Assembly (NCBI GenBank): GCA_000711775.1
Contig: ARYC01000051.1
Location: forward strand, 186,001-250,000
DNA from: Oxytricha trifallax
Taxonomy: Eukaryota > Ciliophora > Spirotrichea > Sporadotrichida > Oxytrichidae
Reading direction: 5' to 3'
DNA length: 64,000 bases
Shown here: positions 36,001 to 47,200 of the stretch, one piece after another
Layout: each line of letters starts with the position of its first letter
Numbering within the stretch: the first letter of the stretch is position 1
The notes under the pieces: model-generated
What the model saw: the letters and a program-made list of their open reading frames with translations, nothing else
What the model was told of the DNA's origin: nothing
The model's database searches: none
Position numbers and translations under genes: made by a program

Positions 36001-39000
36001 GGGATCATAAACAAATGATCGATGTTGAGATTATTTTTCATCTGGTCTCTTTCTATAAAAACATCTGAAGCAAATTTGATATCCATCATCAAAATTAGCT
36101 ATCTGGCATATGCCTGATTTAGCAAGTCTTTGCTGCTCATAATCTTTTGCATTTTGAGTTATTGCATCAATTGCTGGCTCGCTCCTCCAGCAATCTTAGA
36201 ATCTTACTGAGATAAATTTAAGAAACCTTGGAATGCGGGGTTTTAAGCAGGAGAGCCCATAAAGTCCATAAGAGATGCTATTGAAACTTCTCTTGTCGCT
36301 GATTTATCCAGGAAGTAAGAAATATCAGCGATGTTAACTAAAATGGATGCTATAACTACTTTAGAACGGGATTTGCCTGCTATTTGCTTTCCTAATTGAT
36401 CTACTGTAGTTTACTTTTTATCGAAAATTATCTCAATTTCTAGCTGATCTAAGGGAGATGCTGTGAAAAGTACTATTTGCTTGTCCCAATTAAGCATATT
36501 AAATCTTAAGGTAAAATGGATAAACAATTCTGCACAAATACTTAAAACTCTTTCTATTTATTGATAAACATGCTCTTGACGCTACTTGACCTGACATAAA
36601 AATCATCACCACCACGCATGACATCAACTGGATCATATTCCTAATGAAACAAACACATCTTTTCTCTAGTAACTTTTACATCTTTCATCAATTTAGCATC
36701 AGTAGTGTTGTTTTTATTACCATTCATCTTAAATACTGCGTATATTGACCCGTTTTGACTGTCTTTTGTGAAGTATACATTAATTATTTAACATCATATA
36801 AAATCTAGAGATATTTTCATTATTTGTAAGTTATCAGCTAGGTAGTTGTTTAGATTTAGAAGTGAAATATCATTAATAGTGATCATTCCAAACGGAGACT
36901 TCGTAAAGTTTGTACTAATATACACTATTGAGAAATTAATAACAAGTTCTCGCTTTTTCTTTCTCTGCATCCGCATATAATCACTCTTTGAGTCTAAGAT
37001 TTGATGTGCTTCACTTTATTTACTATACAAATTATTTATCTAAAAGTGGGATAAGATATAAGATAAAGCATAGAATAGAATTTAATGAAAAACAGTAAGT
37101 TCTTATTAAATTCACGCTCATCATTTTCGTTTATAAGTTACTCACTAAACTATACGTCTTAGATAAGTTAACCGTCAGGCCCATACTTCTAGTTTTTCTA
37201 GAGTTTCTATCATATTTATAAATAATGAAAATACAAATTAATTAGAGACCGTTAGAAATATATGAACAAATATATATATAAATTAATTTATTAAAAGTTT
37301 CTAAAGGAAATGAGAGTCTGAGATTTCTATGGATACTTGATAGTGCAACTCAGTTCCCTGGTACATTCTTAATAAATATGGATCTATATAGTTTTCTCCT
37401 ATAAGCATTTATAAAACCCCGTTAGTCAATTAAGAATGAAGATTGGGGATTAAGAATAATGAAATTAAGAATTAATTATAATTGGCGTAAATTATAAAAG
37501 TTTTGGCTAATTATTAAAGCCATTGGCTCGATTAATTGTCTCTATAAAATAAACCAATCAGGGTGCGTAAATTTGTTTTTAGCCTAATTATATTTAATTT
37601 CAGCCAATTATAATTAATTCTTAATTTCATTATTCTTAATCCCCAATCTTCATTCTTAATTGACTAACGGGGTTTTATCTCAAAATTCATAACAACTCAC
37701 GAATAATTTAATTTTTTAAGCTTTCCATAAATTACTCTAACAAATAAATTTAAATGTAAATATATATAATTAAATATATATATATAGATAAAGATATATC
37801 TCAGATTATGTTGAGCTACCTTTGTAATCAATATCAAAAGCTTTAATCTGGATCTTTTAATTATCTATTTTTTAGGTTGAAATATCGTCTAAAATTAGTC
37901 TGAATTGATCGTTTAATGTCTCTTTGTTTTGAGTTTTATTCAAATCTGTGGTGATTTTAGACAAACACTTCTGTTTTTAATAAACTTACATAAAATTGAT
38001 TTACAATATCTAAGATCTATGTATATACCTTTATATAGAAAACGATTATATTGCAATAATAAAATTTAATATATACAAATTGAAATTGAAAAAACCCCAA
38101 AGTTTAGCTGATATCAAGTCTGACATTTTCAACGTTATAATTCTAATCGTTTTCCATCCCTTGAACTTTTATGCTTCTTAAAGTCAAAAAGCACACTCCA
38201 CGTTTTTTCTCACTCATCCCCAAATTTTCGTCATTTTTTCTGTATTTCTAGCCCATAGTGTTCAAGTTAATTCTTTAATTATATATAAAGCATTTAAACC
38301 TTATCAGAATTATAAATATAATTAAAAGTTATCGTTCTTGAGGGAGTCTCCTATGTCTGATTCAAAGCCCTTCCTAATGGGTTTATAATCAAATTGCACT
38401 TTAATGAATCCAAAAAGTAAGTCACTTGCATCCATTAAATTTAGTGAAATCGTGGAGGTTGCATCGTCATCGTACATTATACTGTTTAGTGGCTTCTATA
38501 ATTAATAAACGATTATCTGGTATAAAACTTCTATAAATTTCATTGAGAGTTTAATGAAAATAGGAAATTGAATAATAGATTTTTGTTACAGCAAAATAAT
38601 TAATGATGTATATTATAGATAGAGCCAATAAGTTCAAGTTAATTATCTGCTGAAGAAGCACTTTGATATATTCTGAGCTCCAAAACATCCCAATTTGTAA
38701 ATAAAATGGAATTAATTAAATTTTTATTCCAAAGAATTTTTTATGTAAAAAGCAAATAATTTCAATCTACAAAAATTACTAATTAAAATATTATTAGTTT
38801 AAAAATGATTTTTTAAATAAATCCCAAAGTGATGAAGACTCAAACTAAATCATTCTATTGTTCCATTTGGCATTATGTGAGTTGATGCTCTCGCAAAGTT
38901 GGAAATTTTATAGACCTAGTCTGAACACAAACAAAGGTCTCTCAAAACTCAAACCTTTATATTTCAGCTAATCAAACAATAAAATTTATAGATAATAAAT

Positions 39001-41635
39001 TAATTATTAAGTTTTTGACAGATCAATAAAAAATTTTAATTTAATATATTGAATTCAAATAATGAATAAATTATAATACGAATTATTTTATAAATGACCT
39101 GACATAAGACTAATTTCCATTTTACCTCTGGGCAGTCTTGTGAAATTGGAGCTTCTATATTGCAAGTCAATTTTTAATGGTAGTTAAATAGCTGGCTTCA
39201 CGATTAGTGATAGCTATATAGTTAACGACAGAGCTGTCCAACATTTCTCTAAAATATTATGTTTAACAATGAACAAACAATCAATATCTACTTACGATTT
39301 GCAAAAGCATCTTTCGATATTATCTACCCTTCTGCAATCAAAATTGGAGATTGGCCATCTTGGTATAATTTGACAGTGTTTAAATTTATAGATATACATA
39401 CAAAGATTTTAAGTGAATCTAATCCTAATTCTTTACTTTTACTAAGTTTTAAAGTGTAATTTTCATACGGATCTTAGACTTTGAAATCCATAATTTCATC
39501 CCACTATATGAAAGAATATTTATTTCACTTTATCTTGACTTACCACTGGATCATTGCTCTCCTTGACACTCTTAGTTTTGCAAACTGATCTCGAGGTTTT
39601 AACAATGATATAAAAACTGGGCTCTTCATCACTCCATGCTTATTGTGATAGCATATCTTTTTAATTTTAAGGTGTAGCTATATCTTGAGATTATTTCAAA
39701 CCTGCTCCTGCTTCTAAGAGCTACTCCCATTCAAATTGACATCCACGAATTTTCATCACGAAGACACCACGCTTTGATGTGAGAATTTACTTGGGGTCTA
39801 CCAAGTCAAGAGTGAAGATTTCGTCTTCTCGTTCTTAAAAATCTTATGCTCCTGATTTAGGTTATTCGAAGATTGCATAAATTCTATAATTACAAAGACT
39901 TACAATCACAAATGTTAATATGTATTTAGTGAGTTTAATAAAGTAATAATCATTAGGATTGAAATCATTGGAATCGTCTAAAATGTTATTCTAATAGTTA
40001 GACTGCACTCTCTATAAATCTTTGATATCTTTAGGCTACATTTGAGTGATAAAAATATAGCTTAAAACATGGGGAAAAAATACCATAATATGCTGCTATA
40101 AATTTTACCCAAAATATAATTATGAATGACAAGTTATTAGTCTTGACCTTCTAACCTCAGTTACTCAGGAGTAAATAAACCAACCTGAGGAGTGAATCTA
40201 GTCACTACACTAAGCACAATTTCCGATTTCTTATCGTTATCAATTTATTTTCTAAAATTGAATTCTCCTGTAATTATTAGTTATTTATTATTATTGAATC
40301 AATAAAAGTAAAAGGTTGATAATTATCCTAATATACAATTTGCTCTTAATTTTTGAATAGCTCATACGAGTAAACTTTATGTATTGCTATCTCTGAATCC
40401 CTGCCTAATTTTCGATTGTAAACTATTATCATTATTGGAGCCATTCCTTAAAAATTGATAGAACTATTTTATCATTATTTAAAACATTTAATATTCTTAT
40501 ATTAATGATTGAATCAGAGACTTTAAATAAGTTAGACTAATGCAATCTCTAAAATTCAGCTACTCTTTGATTGTTAACTTTGGCATATACATAATATGTT
40601 GATGGAAAAAATACTCCGTTCACAGTCCACTATATAAAATTTTCAAAATTAGTTACAATAAGCCATATTGATATTTAAAAATCGATATAATTGCAGACAG
40701 AAATACTTACAGCTTTAATTTTCATTGTCAGATCTCCAACTGGATTACGAGTGAAAAATAAAGATTTATATAAGAAATAAATCTCAGTATTATAAATTAA
40801 AATATTTTTATTCTAAATACAATTTTAAGCAGCATTTCCGAGATTGCATTCAAATCTAGCGAGATTGTTTGAAGAAAATCCAAATTAAGCTTTTCTATCA
40901 ATTTTTATGCAGAGCTTTGCCTGGAAGAAATTTTAAGCTAATTTATAATAATATCTTAAATATTTTATCCTGATAGTTTTAAAGAATTTTACTTTTATAA
41001 TAGTAAACCTCATTAAAATTGTATAACTTTTATTTAGCTTTAAAACTTGATTCTCTTTGAATCTACCACTATGACTTCTTTTCAATTGTAAAATTATCAG
41101 CATATTAATCAATTATGAAAAATTCAAAATATATTTTTAGCTTTAATATCATTTACGTTCTGGAATATTAGTTTGCTGTAGGAGTATTAGGTTTATCTTG
41201 CTTAATTTAATTATTTAATCCTTCTGGTATGTTTTCCAACCACATTTTAACCTGGTAGTCACCTTTAGGTGGATTTTCAAAGCCATCGAAGTGATGCATG
41301 TGAAATTTAAAGATACCATTTTGCCAATTTTTGCCAGCATTTACGATCTTTTGAACTTGTTCCTCAGATGGTGCTTGACCGAAAATTGCACTGCTTCTCA
41401 ATAAAGGTTTTGCCTTCTGCAAAAATAAATAAAATATTTCAAAATTTCATAATAAGTTGTATGATAAGATAAATAAAAAGGATATTTTTGGAAAGAGTAT
41501 TTATCTTTTCACATACTCAATCTTGAAGACTGTCCTGATAACATCCTCTTAATTCCTTACGAAAAATAAGTGATCTTTATCTATTTGATATGTAAATGGT
41601 TCGAAGGCCTTGAGCTATTCTTGTTGTCCTTACAT
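33070..41635 (-). CDS. Giant multi-C2-domain protein, heavily interrupted
   Basis: Coding pieces with one strand and consistent style run from ATG at 41635-41633 (Met-Gln-Gly-Gln-Gln-Glu-Gln-Leu) to TGA at 33072-33070. At least one C2 domain is clear: Pro-Ser-Phe-Tyr-Ile-Ile-Val-Lys-Thr, then Lys-Thr-Lys-Ser-Val, then Asn-Asp-Pro-Val-Trp-Asp-Glu, the last motif formed across a 40-nt intron (39543-39504). Further C2-like strands occur near 40.6 kb, 38.0 kb and 36.5 kb (Gln-Leu-Glu-Ile-Glu-Ile-Ile-Phe-Asp). The 33.4-34.0 kb part is low-complexity (Gly, Ser, Gln, Met), and the last ~80 residues return to ordinary folded sequence. C2 domains bind membranes or proteins; multi-C2 proteins include membrane tethers and basal-body proteins, and I cannot choose. 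Most junctions are unresolved, and whether all pieces form one gene is inferred from strand, spacing and lack of an internal start. Confidence 0.65.
37411..37678. mobile_element. 268 bp MITE with perfect 76-bp inverted repeats and C4A4-type ends
   Basis: Left arm 37411-37486 and right arm 37603-37678 are exact reverse complements (76 bp each). The termini read ATAAAACCCC and GGGGTTTTAT. The 116-bp centre has no ORF. AAAACCCC is the hypotrich telomere repeat unit, and TBE transposons carry telomere-like ends, so this may be a TBE-derived non-autonomous element. It lies in a gap between two coding pieces of the C2-domain gene, so it must be removed with the IES that contains it. Confidence 0.85.
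39504..39543 (-). other. 40-nt GT-AG intron in the C2-domain gene
   Basis: The minus strand reads GTAAGTCAAG ... TTTCATATAG. Splicing joins Asn-Asp-Pro-Val to Trp-Asp-Glu-Ile, the conserved C2 motif. Confidence 0.85.
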
Positions 41636-41770
41636 TTTTCTAATTTTAATATTTTTCTAAAATTATGATTATTTATAATAATTACTTTTATGGCTATAAT
41701 TTATCACCATGAGGAATAGTCAATTATGCTTTAACAATATAGAATATAATTCTAAATTTCTTATTTGAAT
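41636..41770. promoter_or_regulatory. Short divergent intergenic region (bidirectional promoter inferred)
   Basis: Only 135 bp separate the start codons of the minus-strand C2-domain gene and the plus-strand gene at 41771. Any promoters must lie here, and the two genes could share one macronuclear chromosome. No specific element is recognised. Confidence 0.45.
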
Positions 41771-43899
41771 ATGGTCATAGCTCAAACTTCTCTATACCTC
41801 GCTGAAATCCAAACTTTACCAAATTAAGTGATTAATTTCTTTATTCCCATAAAATCTCTAGCTGAGAATTCTATGCCAACGGAGGAAAATATTTCTACTA
41901 AGTGGGCTTTGTAAAATTTTTATGTCAATAATGCCTATATTTTGGGGTCAATTAGAATCACAGATAAAACCTTTGGCGAGCTGTCTATCAATATTATAAT
42001 ATAAATAATTTTACATAGCATATTGCCAATTAATAATTTACAAATAAAACGAAAATATATTACAAATTTGTGCAATATAGACCAATTCAAATCGATTCCA
42101 AGATCTTTAGATCTCAGAGAAATTCAATATAAAGTTTAAGTGCATCCTTCAAACGTACAATCCAAGGATATCATGCTTCAAACCATATTGAATAAAACCC
42201 AAAGCGAATCCCAAAAGCCATCCACCAAAACCCCTCCCTAAAATTAGTAATCAAAAGACCCTGCAATTTTGAGTAAGTAACAATAGCTTGAACTAAAAAA
42301 GAAAGAGAAGGAACTATTGACGTCACTCGGTGCCCCTTAAGAAATGAAGAATTACGAAACTTACAGCTTTGAGAGTTAAAGAATCGAATATACAATTACA
42401 GTTAGTAAATACTAAATTCAAAGAGATTTCAACATTCCACTCACTCTGAAGGACATATTTTCTGATGTAGACGCTTTTCTTAATCCTAGGGCTCTTGAAC
42501 TTTATCAAGATTTAGATAACAAATTAGTGTTTTAGTTACTAGGATATGATAGTAGAAATAATTGCATTGAATTAGGGCAAATTGAACTTAGTATGCTTGA
42601 AATGATTCAGAAGTAGTTGTTAAATGAATATTTATATGCTAAAGGCAATTATATATAAATTAGGTTTTGCTTAGGATTACCTAAATTTTCAATACAAAAT
42701 AAGTATTAAATTTATTAAATGAACAAAACATAGAGAAAAATTAGAAATTATAAGCCTTAGCGTCACAAAGTGGTGAATTTAAGCAATAGCAATATTCTCA
42801 GGTTGCCTAGAAAAAATTAGATAAAGAGTTCGCTGGTACCAGTGCAAAATTCTAAAAACTTTTCAAAGATTCTTATGTCAGATATAATTAGACTAAGGAA
42901 GTCCTCCAGAAATAGAAAGAAGATGAAATTTCATTTTAAATTTTAGGAAGGATATCTAGTATTTATTTACCCAAATCATATGTTTTGGTTGAAATCAATG
43001 CTAAGCAACAAGAATAGCAAGATAAAAAGCTTGATTAAACTTAAAAACTTTAGACTTAACCCTCGGAACCCCTGCCCGATGGATTTTCGCTAATTAAATT
43101 TGACAAGCCTAAACCTATGAAAGATCACTTTAGTGACTTATATGGTTAAAACTAAAACCCTTAAAAAGATGAGAAGCTGGAATTGAGTTAGAGTGTTTCT
43201 AAGAAACAAGCTGGTCTTGGAGATAGTAGCATATTCAATTCTAGCCCTACTAAGTAACTTATCAATTATAAATCTTATGATTTGATTTTAATCAGTAACA
43301 ATTTCATTTAGAATCATCAATTAATTCTATATTTTTAAGCTTTTACATTTTGTAACTCTAGAATAGCATTAGTAGTTAATCCAAAGATGAAATGAGTGAT
43401 TTGATTGTGAAGATAGAATGGAATTTCAGCTATAAACTTCGTGAAAAACATTCAGATAAATTTAATGAAATTAATGAAGAATTCAGATAACTATCAAATT
43501 TAATTTAATTTATCGTCCCCTTTTCTTATTTCTACCCTCTACTTATCTGTATACTTTTACATCCTTATGATAGAAATAAAAAAACTAGAAAGAATCAAAC
43601 AAAAAAAGAACATAGCGAATCTTTTATAGATCTTGGAGTAAATACAAAACGTACCCCTGCTCACACATAAAAACCTTAAAACTCTGGCATTAGTGCTTGC
43701 TAGTGAAAGTTGTCTCTCATATAACAGCGAGGAGGATTTATTAAGCGTACAGGGATTACAGAATGTTTAGAGAATCATTGGTGTATTGAAAAATTTAATT
43801 TCTACACATAATTAAATCAATCAAACTAAAGCCATATATTTATAGTGTGCTGACATAGCTATACAAGGAAGCCAGACTGGAACTGCATAGCTTGATTGA
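41771..43899 (+). CDS. Hypothetical Gln/Lys-rich helical protein
   Basis: The start ATG at 41771 gives Met-Val-Ile-Ala-Gln-Thr-Ser-Leu-Tyr-Leu. A CAATAT pointer (41989-41994 and 42073-42078) joins Leu-Ser-Ile-Asn-Ile to Asp-Gln-Phe-Lys. The middle is charged and Gln-rich (Gln-Gln-Leu-Glu-Leu-Lys-Lys-Lys-Glu-Lys-Glu). A frame change near 42690-42715 is best explained by a tiny IES with a TTA or ATTA pointer. Further text runs to about 43290, then 43365-43500, then a helical C-terminal block (Asn-Leu-Leu-Gln-Ile-Leu-Glu-Gln-Ile and Arg-Ile-Ile-Gly-Val-Leu-Lys-Asn-Leu-Ile) closing with TGA at 43897-43899. The segment 42360-42650 (Asn-Ile-Pro-Leu-Thr-Leu-Lys-Asp-Ile) could be a beta-rich domain. 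No family recognised. The last two junctions are unresolved. Confidence 0.65.
41995..42078 (+). other. IES with pointer CAATAT
   Basis: CAATAT occurs at 41989-41994 and 42073-42078, in the same codon phase. The AT-rich insert lies between. Removal keeps the frame. Confidence 0.8.
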
Positions 43900-44266
43900 A
43901 CTTATGAGATGCATAATGTTAAAATTATATATAAGTAAAGGGCTAAATAATTAAAAGATGCTTCGGTAAATAAAATTAAAAATTAAAGTTGAAAATATAT
44001 ATTATATGGTAAATATAAATAATAGCTTATCTTCAGACTTTATTTATTTTCATAAAAGAGTGATGTTTGTTAATATTTCGAAAATATATAACTTTTATAA
44101 TGGGACATATTATAATTATAGGTTTGAAAAAATTTAAATTAAATATAATAGTAAAAACGAAAATGATAAAAAACTTAATTATTAATTCTTTATTTAAACA
44201 TTTATAAAAAACAGCTGGAGTAATTCAGAAATATTTATAAGATATATCTTAATTATTATTTTAGAG
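43900..44266. other. AT-rich intergenic DNA
   Basis: Between two co-oriented genes. It should contain the 3' end of one and the promoter of the calpain gene. Nothing specific seen. Confidence 0.5.
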
Positions 44267-47200
44267 ATGGATTTAAACTCCTTAACTTTTAATTATCAAG
44301 ATCTTTAATATCAATAAATGTAGAAGTCGAATACTACCAACAATAACTCCAAATAATCCATCACAGGTATGTTTCACTCTCTTAGACTAATTTTCACAGA
44401 TTATTTAATATTTTCTATATGTTTCATGAATATTTATGAGACTCTAAAGTATTTTAATATATTTCATGATTACTACATTTTTATTAAAAGCATGTGTGAT
44501 TATGAACATTTCTTAATATTCTCTATATTGTAGATGCTTTAATGGCACATGTGAAGGAAGTGGACTACTAAAAGGTGTTAGCGACTAAGAAACAATTTAC
44601 AGATGTGGATTTCCCAGCTACTCTTGCCTCCCTCTCTAACAAGGATTCTTTATCCTTTTAATTTTATTGATACAATTAGCATTGTAAGAAAATAAAAAAA
44701 CACTTACTAGTAAGTCTTACTTATATACTATTGTGATTCCAAGCTACCAGCCAATCAACTTGCAGAATGGAAAAATTTGCAGTGGGTTCGTGCCAAGGAC
44801 TTATTCAGTAGCGACAACTTTACCGTTTTCGACAAAGATATCTCTCCAAATGATATTTTGCAGGGTGACTTAGGAAATTGCTACTTCTTGTCTGCGCTTT
44901 CAGCCATAGCTGAATTCCCAAAGAGAATCAGAGACATATTTGAGACTGAGGAAGCCAATCCTCAAGTCGGTATCTATGCAGTTAAGGTTTGCATCAATGG
45001 AGAATTCTACATTATACTTTATATAAATATATAAATATGGATTTTTTTGATTTAAAATTCATAGATTTAACAAAGTAGCATTATTAATAGAGTTTTAGGG
45101 GAAACGAATCTAGAATTAAATGGAATAATTTATAATTGTTAATTCCGTATTGTTGTAGTAGATGATCTGTTCCCTTGCGTAGAGGGTGAAGGCTTTGGCA
45201 GTGGTAAGATCCCAGCTTTCTCTAAAACTAAAAGCAAGGAATTGTGGGTGCTCCTTATAGAGAAAGTTTGGGCCAAGCTAAATCACAACTATGAGAATAT
45301 TGAAAGAATCAAACTTATTATAATTGTTACTATTTTATGTTTTCACATGATTCCGAAGTACATTAACTACTTTATATTGCACTTAATTTTACATTAAAGA
45401 ATACAATCACTGGATTTGCAAGTGAAGCTTTCAGATGTCTAACAGGTGCCCCAGTTGAATTCTACAACCATGATTACGTCGACAATATCTTTTTGTTTTT
45501 ACTAGTATAATTCTATATTTGGGACTAAATAGTGGAAGCAGATAAACGTAACTACATCATTTGTACCTCCGCTGGAAGAACCAACTTAAACTCAGACGAC
45601 TACGCTAAGATCGGGTTGGTTAGTGATCATGCCTACGCTGTTATTCAAGCTGTAGATATTGAAATCAAGGAATATGGAAGATTACAGTTGCTTAAGCTCA
45701 GAAACCCTTGTGAATTATACAATATAAAATTTAAACCCATGGGGTCACAAAGAATGGATGGGCGACTGGTCAGATAAGAGCGACAAGTGGAATGACGATC
45801 TCAGAAAGCAGTTGAATTTCGTGGATGCAGATGATGGTGTGTTCTTTATCAGCTACAGAGATTACATGAATTACTATCGCAGCACCACCATTTGCAAAGT
45901 ATTACAGATTTATTATTGAACATAAACTTCTTTGAATTTTCAATCCAACTCCATTTTATTGAGTTATCTATTCATAACAATTATACATGATGGTTTTAAG
46001 CACAATTCTTTAAGAGTGAATAGCAACTCAGATTAAAATTAAATCTAACAGGGCAAACCCAGACCTTATCAATTAGTTAAGGTTACTCTGAAATAAAAAT
46101 CTAAGATTTTCTTGACTGTTGTCTAACCAACAAAGAGATTCGTAACATAAAACCTACCAAACAGTGATTCTTATGATAAACTGGATCATTAAATTTCATA
46201 TGATAAACATAAAATTATAGTCAGAGTTTACTAGTTTCGTGAAAATTATAATAGGAAAGCACGATCCACAAAACTTTAAAGAGCCTTTTAGATACATTGA
46301 CGCTAAGTGTTCAAACTATGACAATGTAAGCATTGAGAGTACAGATGAATATGAAGCAGGGGAATATGTGGTCTTGGTAGAAGTAGATTGGAGATAAAAC
46401 TTAATTTAAGAGTATGTTGTGCAAACTTAAACTTAGAGTTTTTTATTCGCCAATACTATGAGTCAGTATATTTATTTGATATAGTTAGAGTAACCAGGTT
46501 TATTCAAATTCTGGAGATGTATAATTGACTCTCCTCTAAACAAATGAACATGAAAATTACTTGGAGGAGGTCTTAAAATCTTGCGCTAGGCAAAAAACTC
46601 AAAAGAAAATTTTCGATGATAAGGGGGAGAATGACGCATATAGAGCTATCTCGATTGTTGATAGTGGAGCTGAATACGGCTATATTTACTATCAAAATTT
46701 ACAAATATATTGCAACTATTATATGATTTTATTAATTAAATTTAATCAAAATGACTCCAAAACAGAAGGTACTATAGTAGAGACAGTGGTCTTCAATAAA
46801 CTAGAGAACTTTGAAATATTAGCTCCATTTGACCAAGGATCTAATGGAAATAAAAATCATGTTTAAGTTAACGTTGGACCAGGTGAAAACACTATCATTG
46901 TTTTGAGAAGATATTATTTTTGCAAATATCATAGCCTTAAATATGAAATTACAATTTGAAAATATATTATTTTTATTTTCTTAGAAGAACAGATAGACAA
47001 GCAAGCTATAGCGTTTCATACTTCTCATCAATACTGTACCCAGATAACCACTACCTCGACTAAATCCAGTAAAAAGGTAAAAAGCAACAAATTAAGTACA
47101 TCTTTTTACTATATAATTACACATGTATTGAGATCTTGAAAATTATGTTATTATTTGAAAATTATAGAAAGTTATCTCATACATTAATTATCAATAAAGT

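Noticed and set aside
39259..39459. 66-codon plus-strand ORF
   Set aside because: Antisense to a C2-like coding piece of the large minus-strand gene.
42171..42508. Two minus-strand ORFs
   Set aside because: Shadows of the plus-strand gene at 41771-43899, which is continuous here with TAA/TAG as Gln.
43500..43706. Stop at TGA 43704-43706 for the helical protein gene
   Set aside because: A second frame in this stretch has much better coding texture and continues to TGA at 43897-43899, so the earlier TGA is probably out of frame after an IES.
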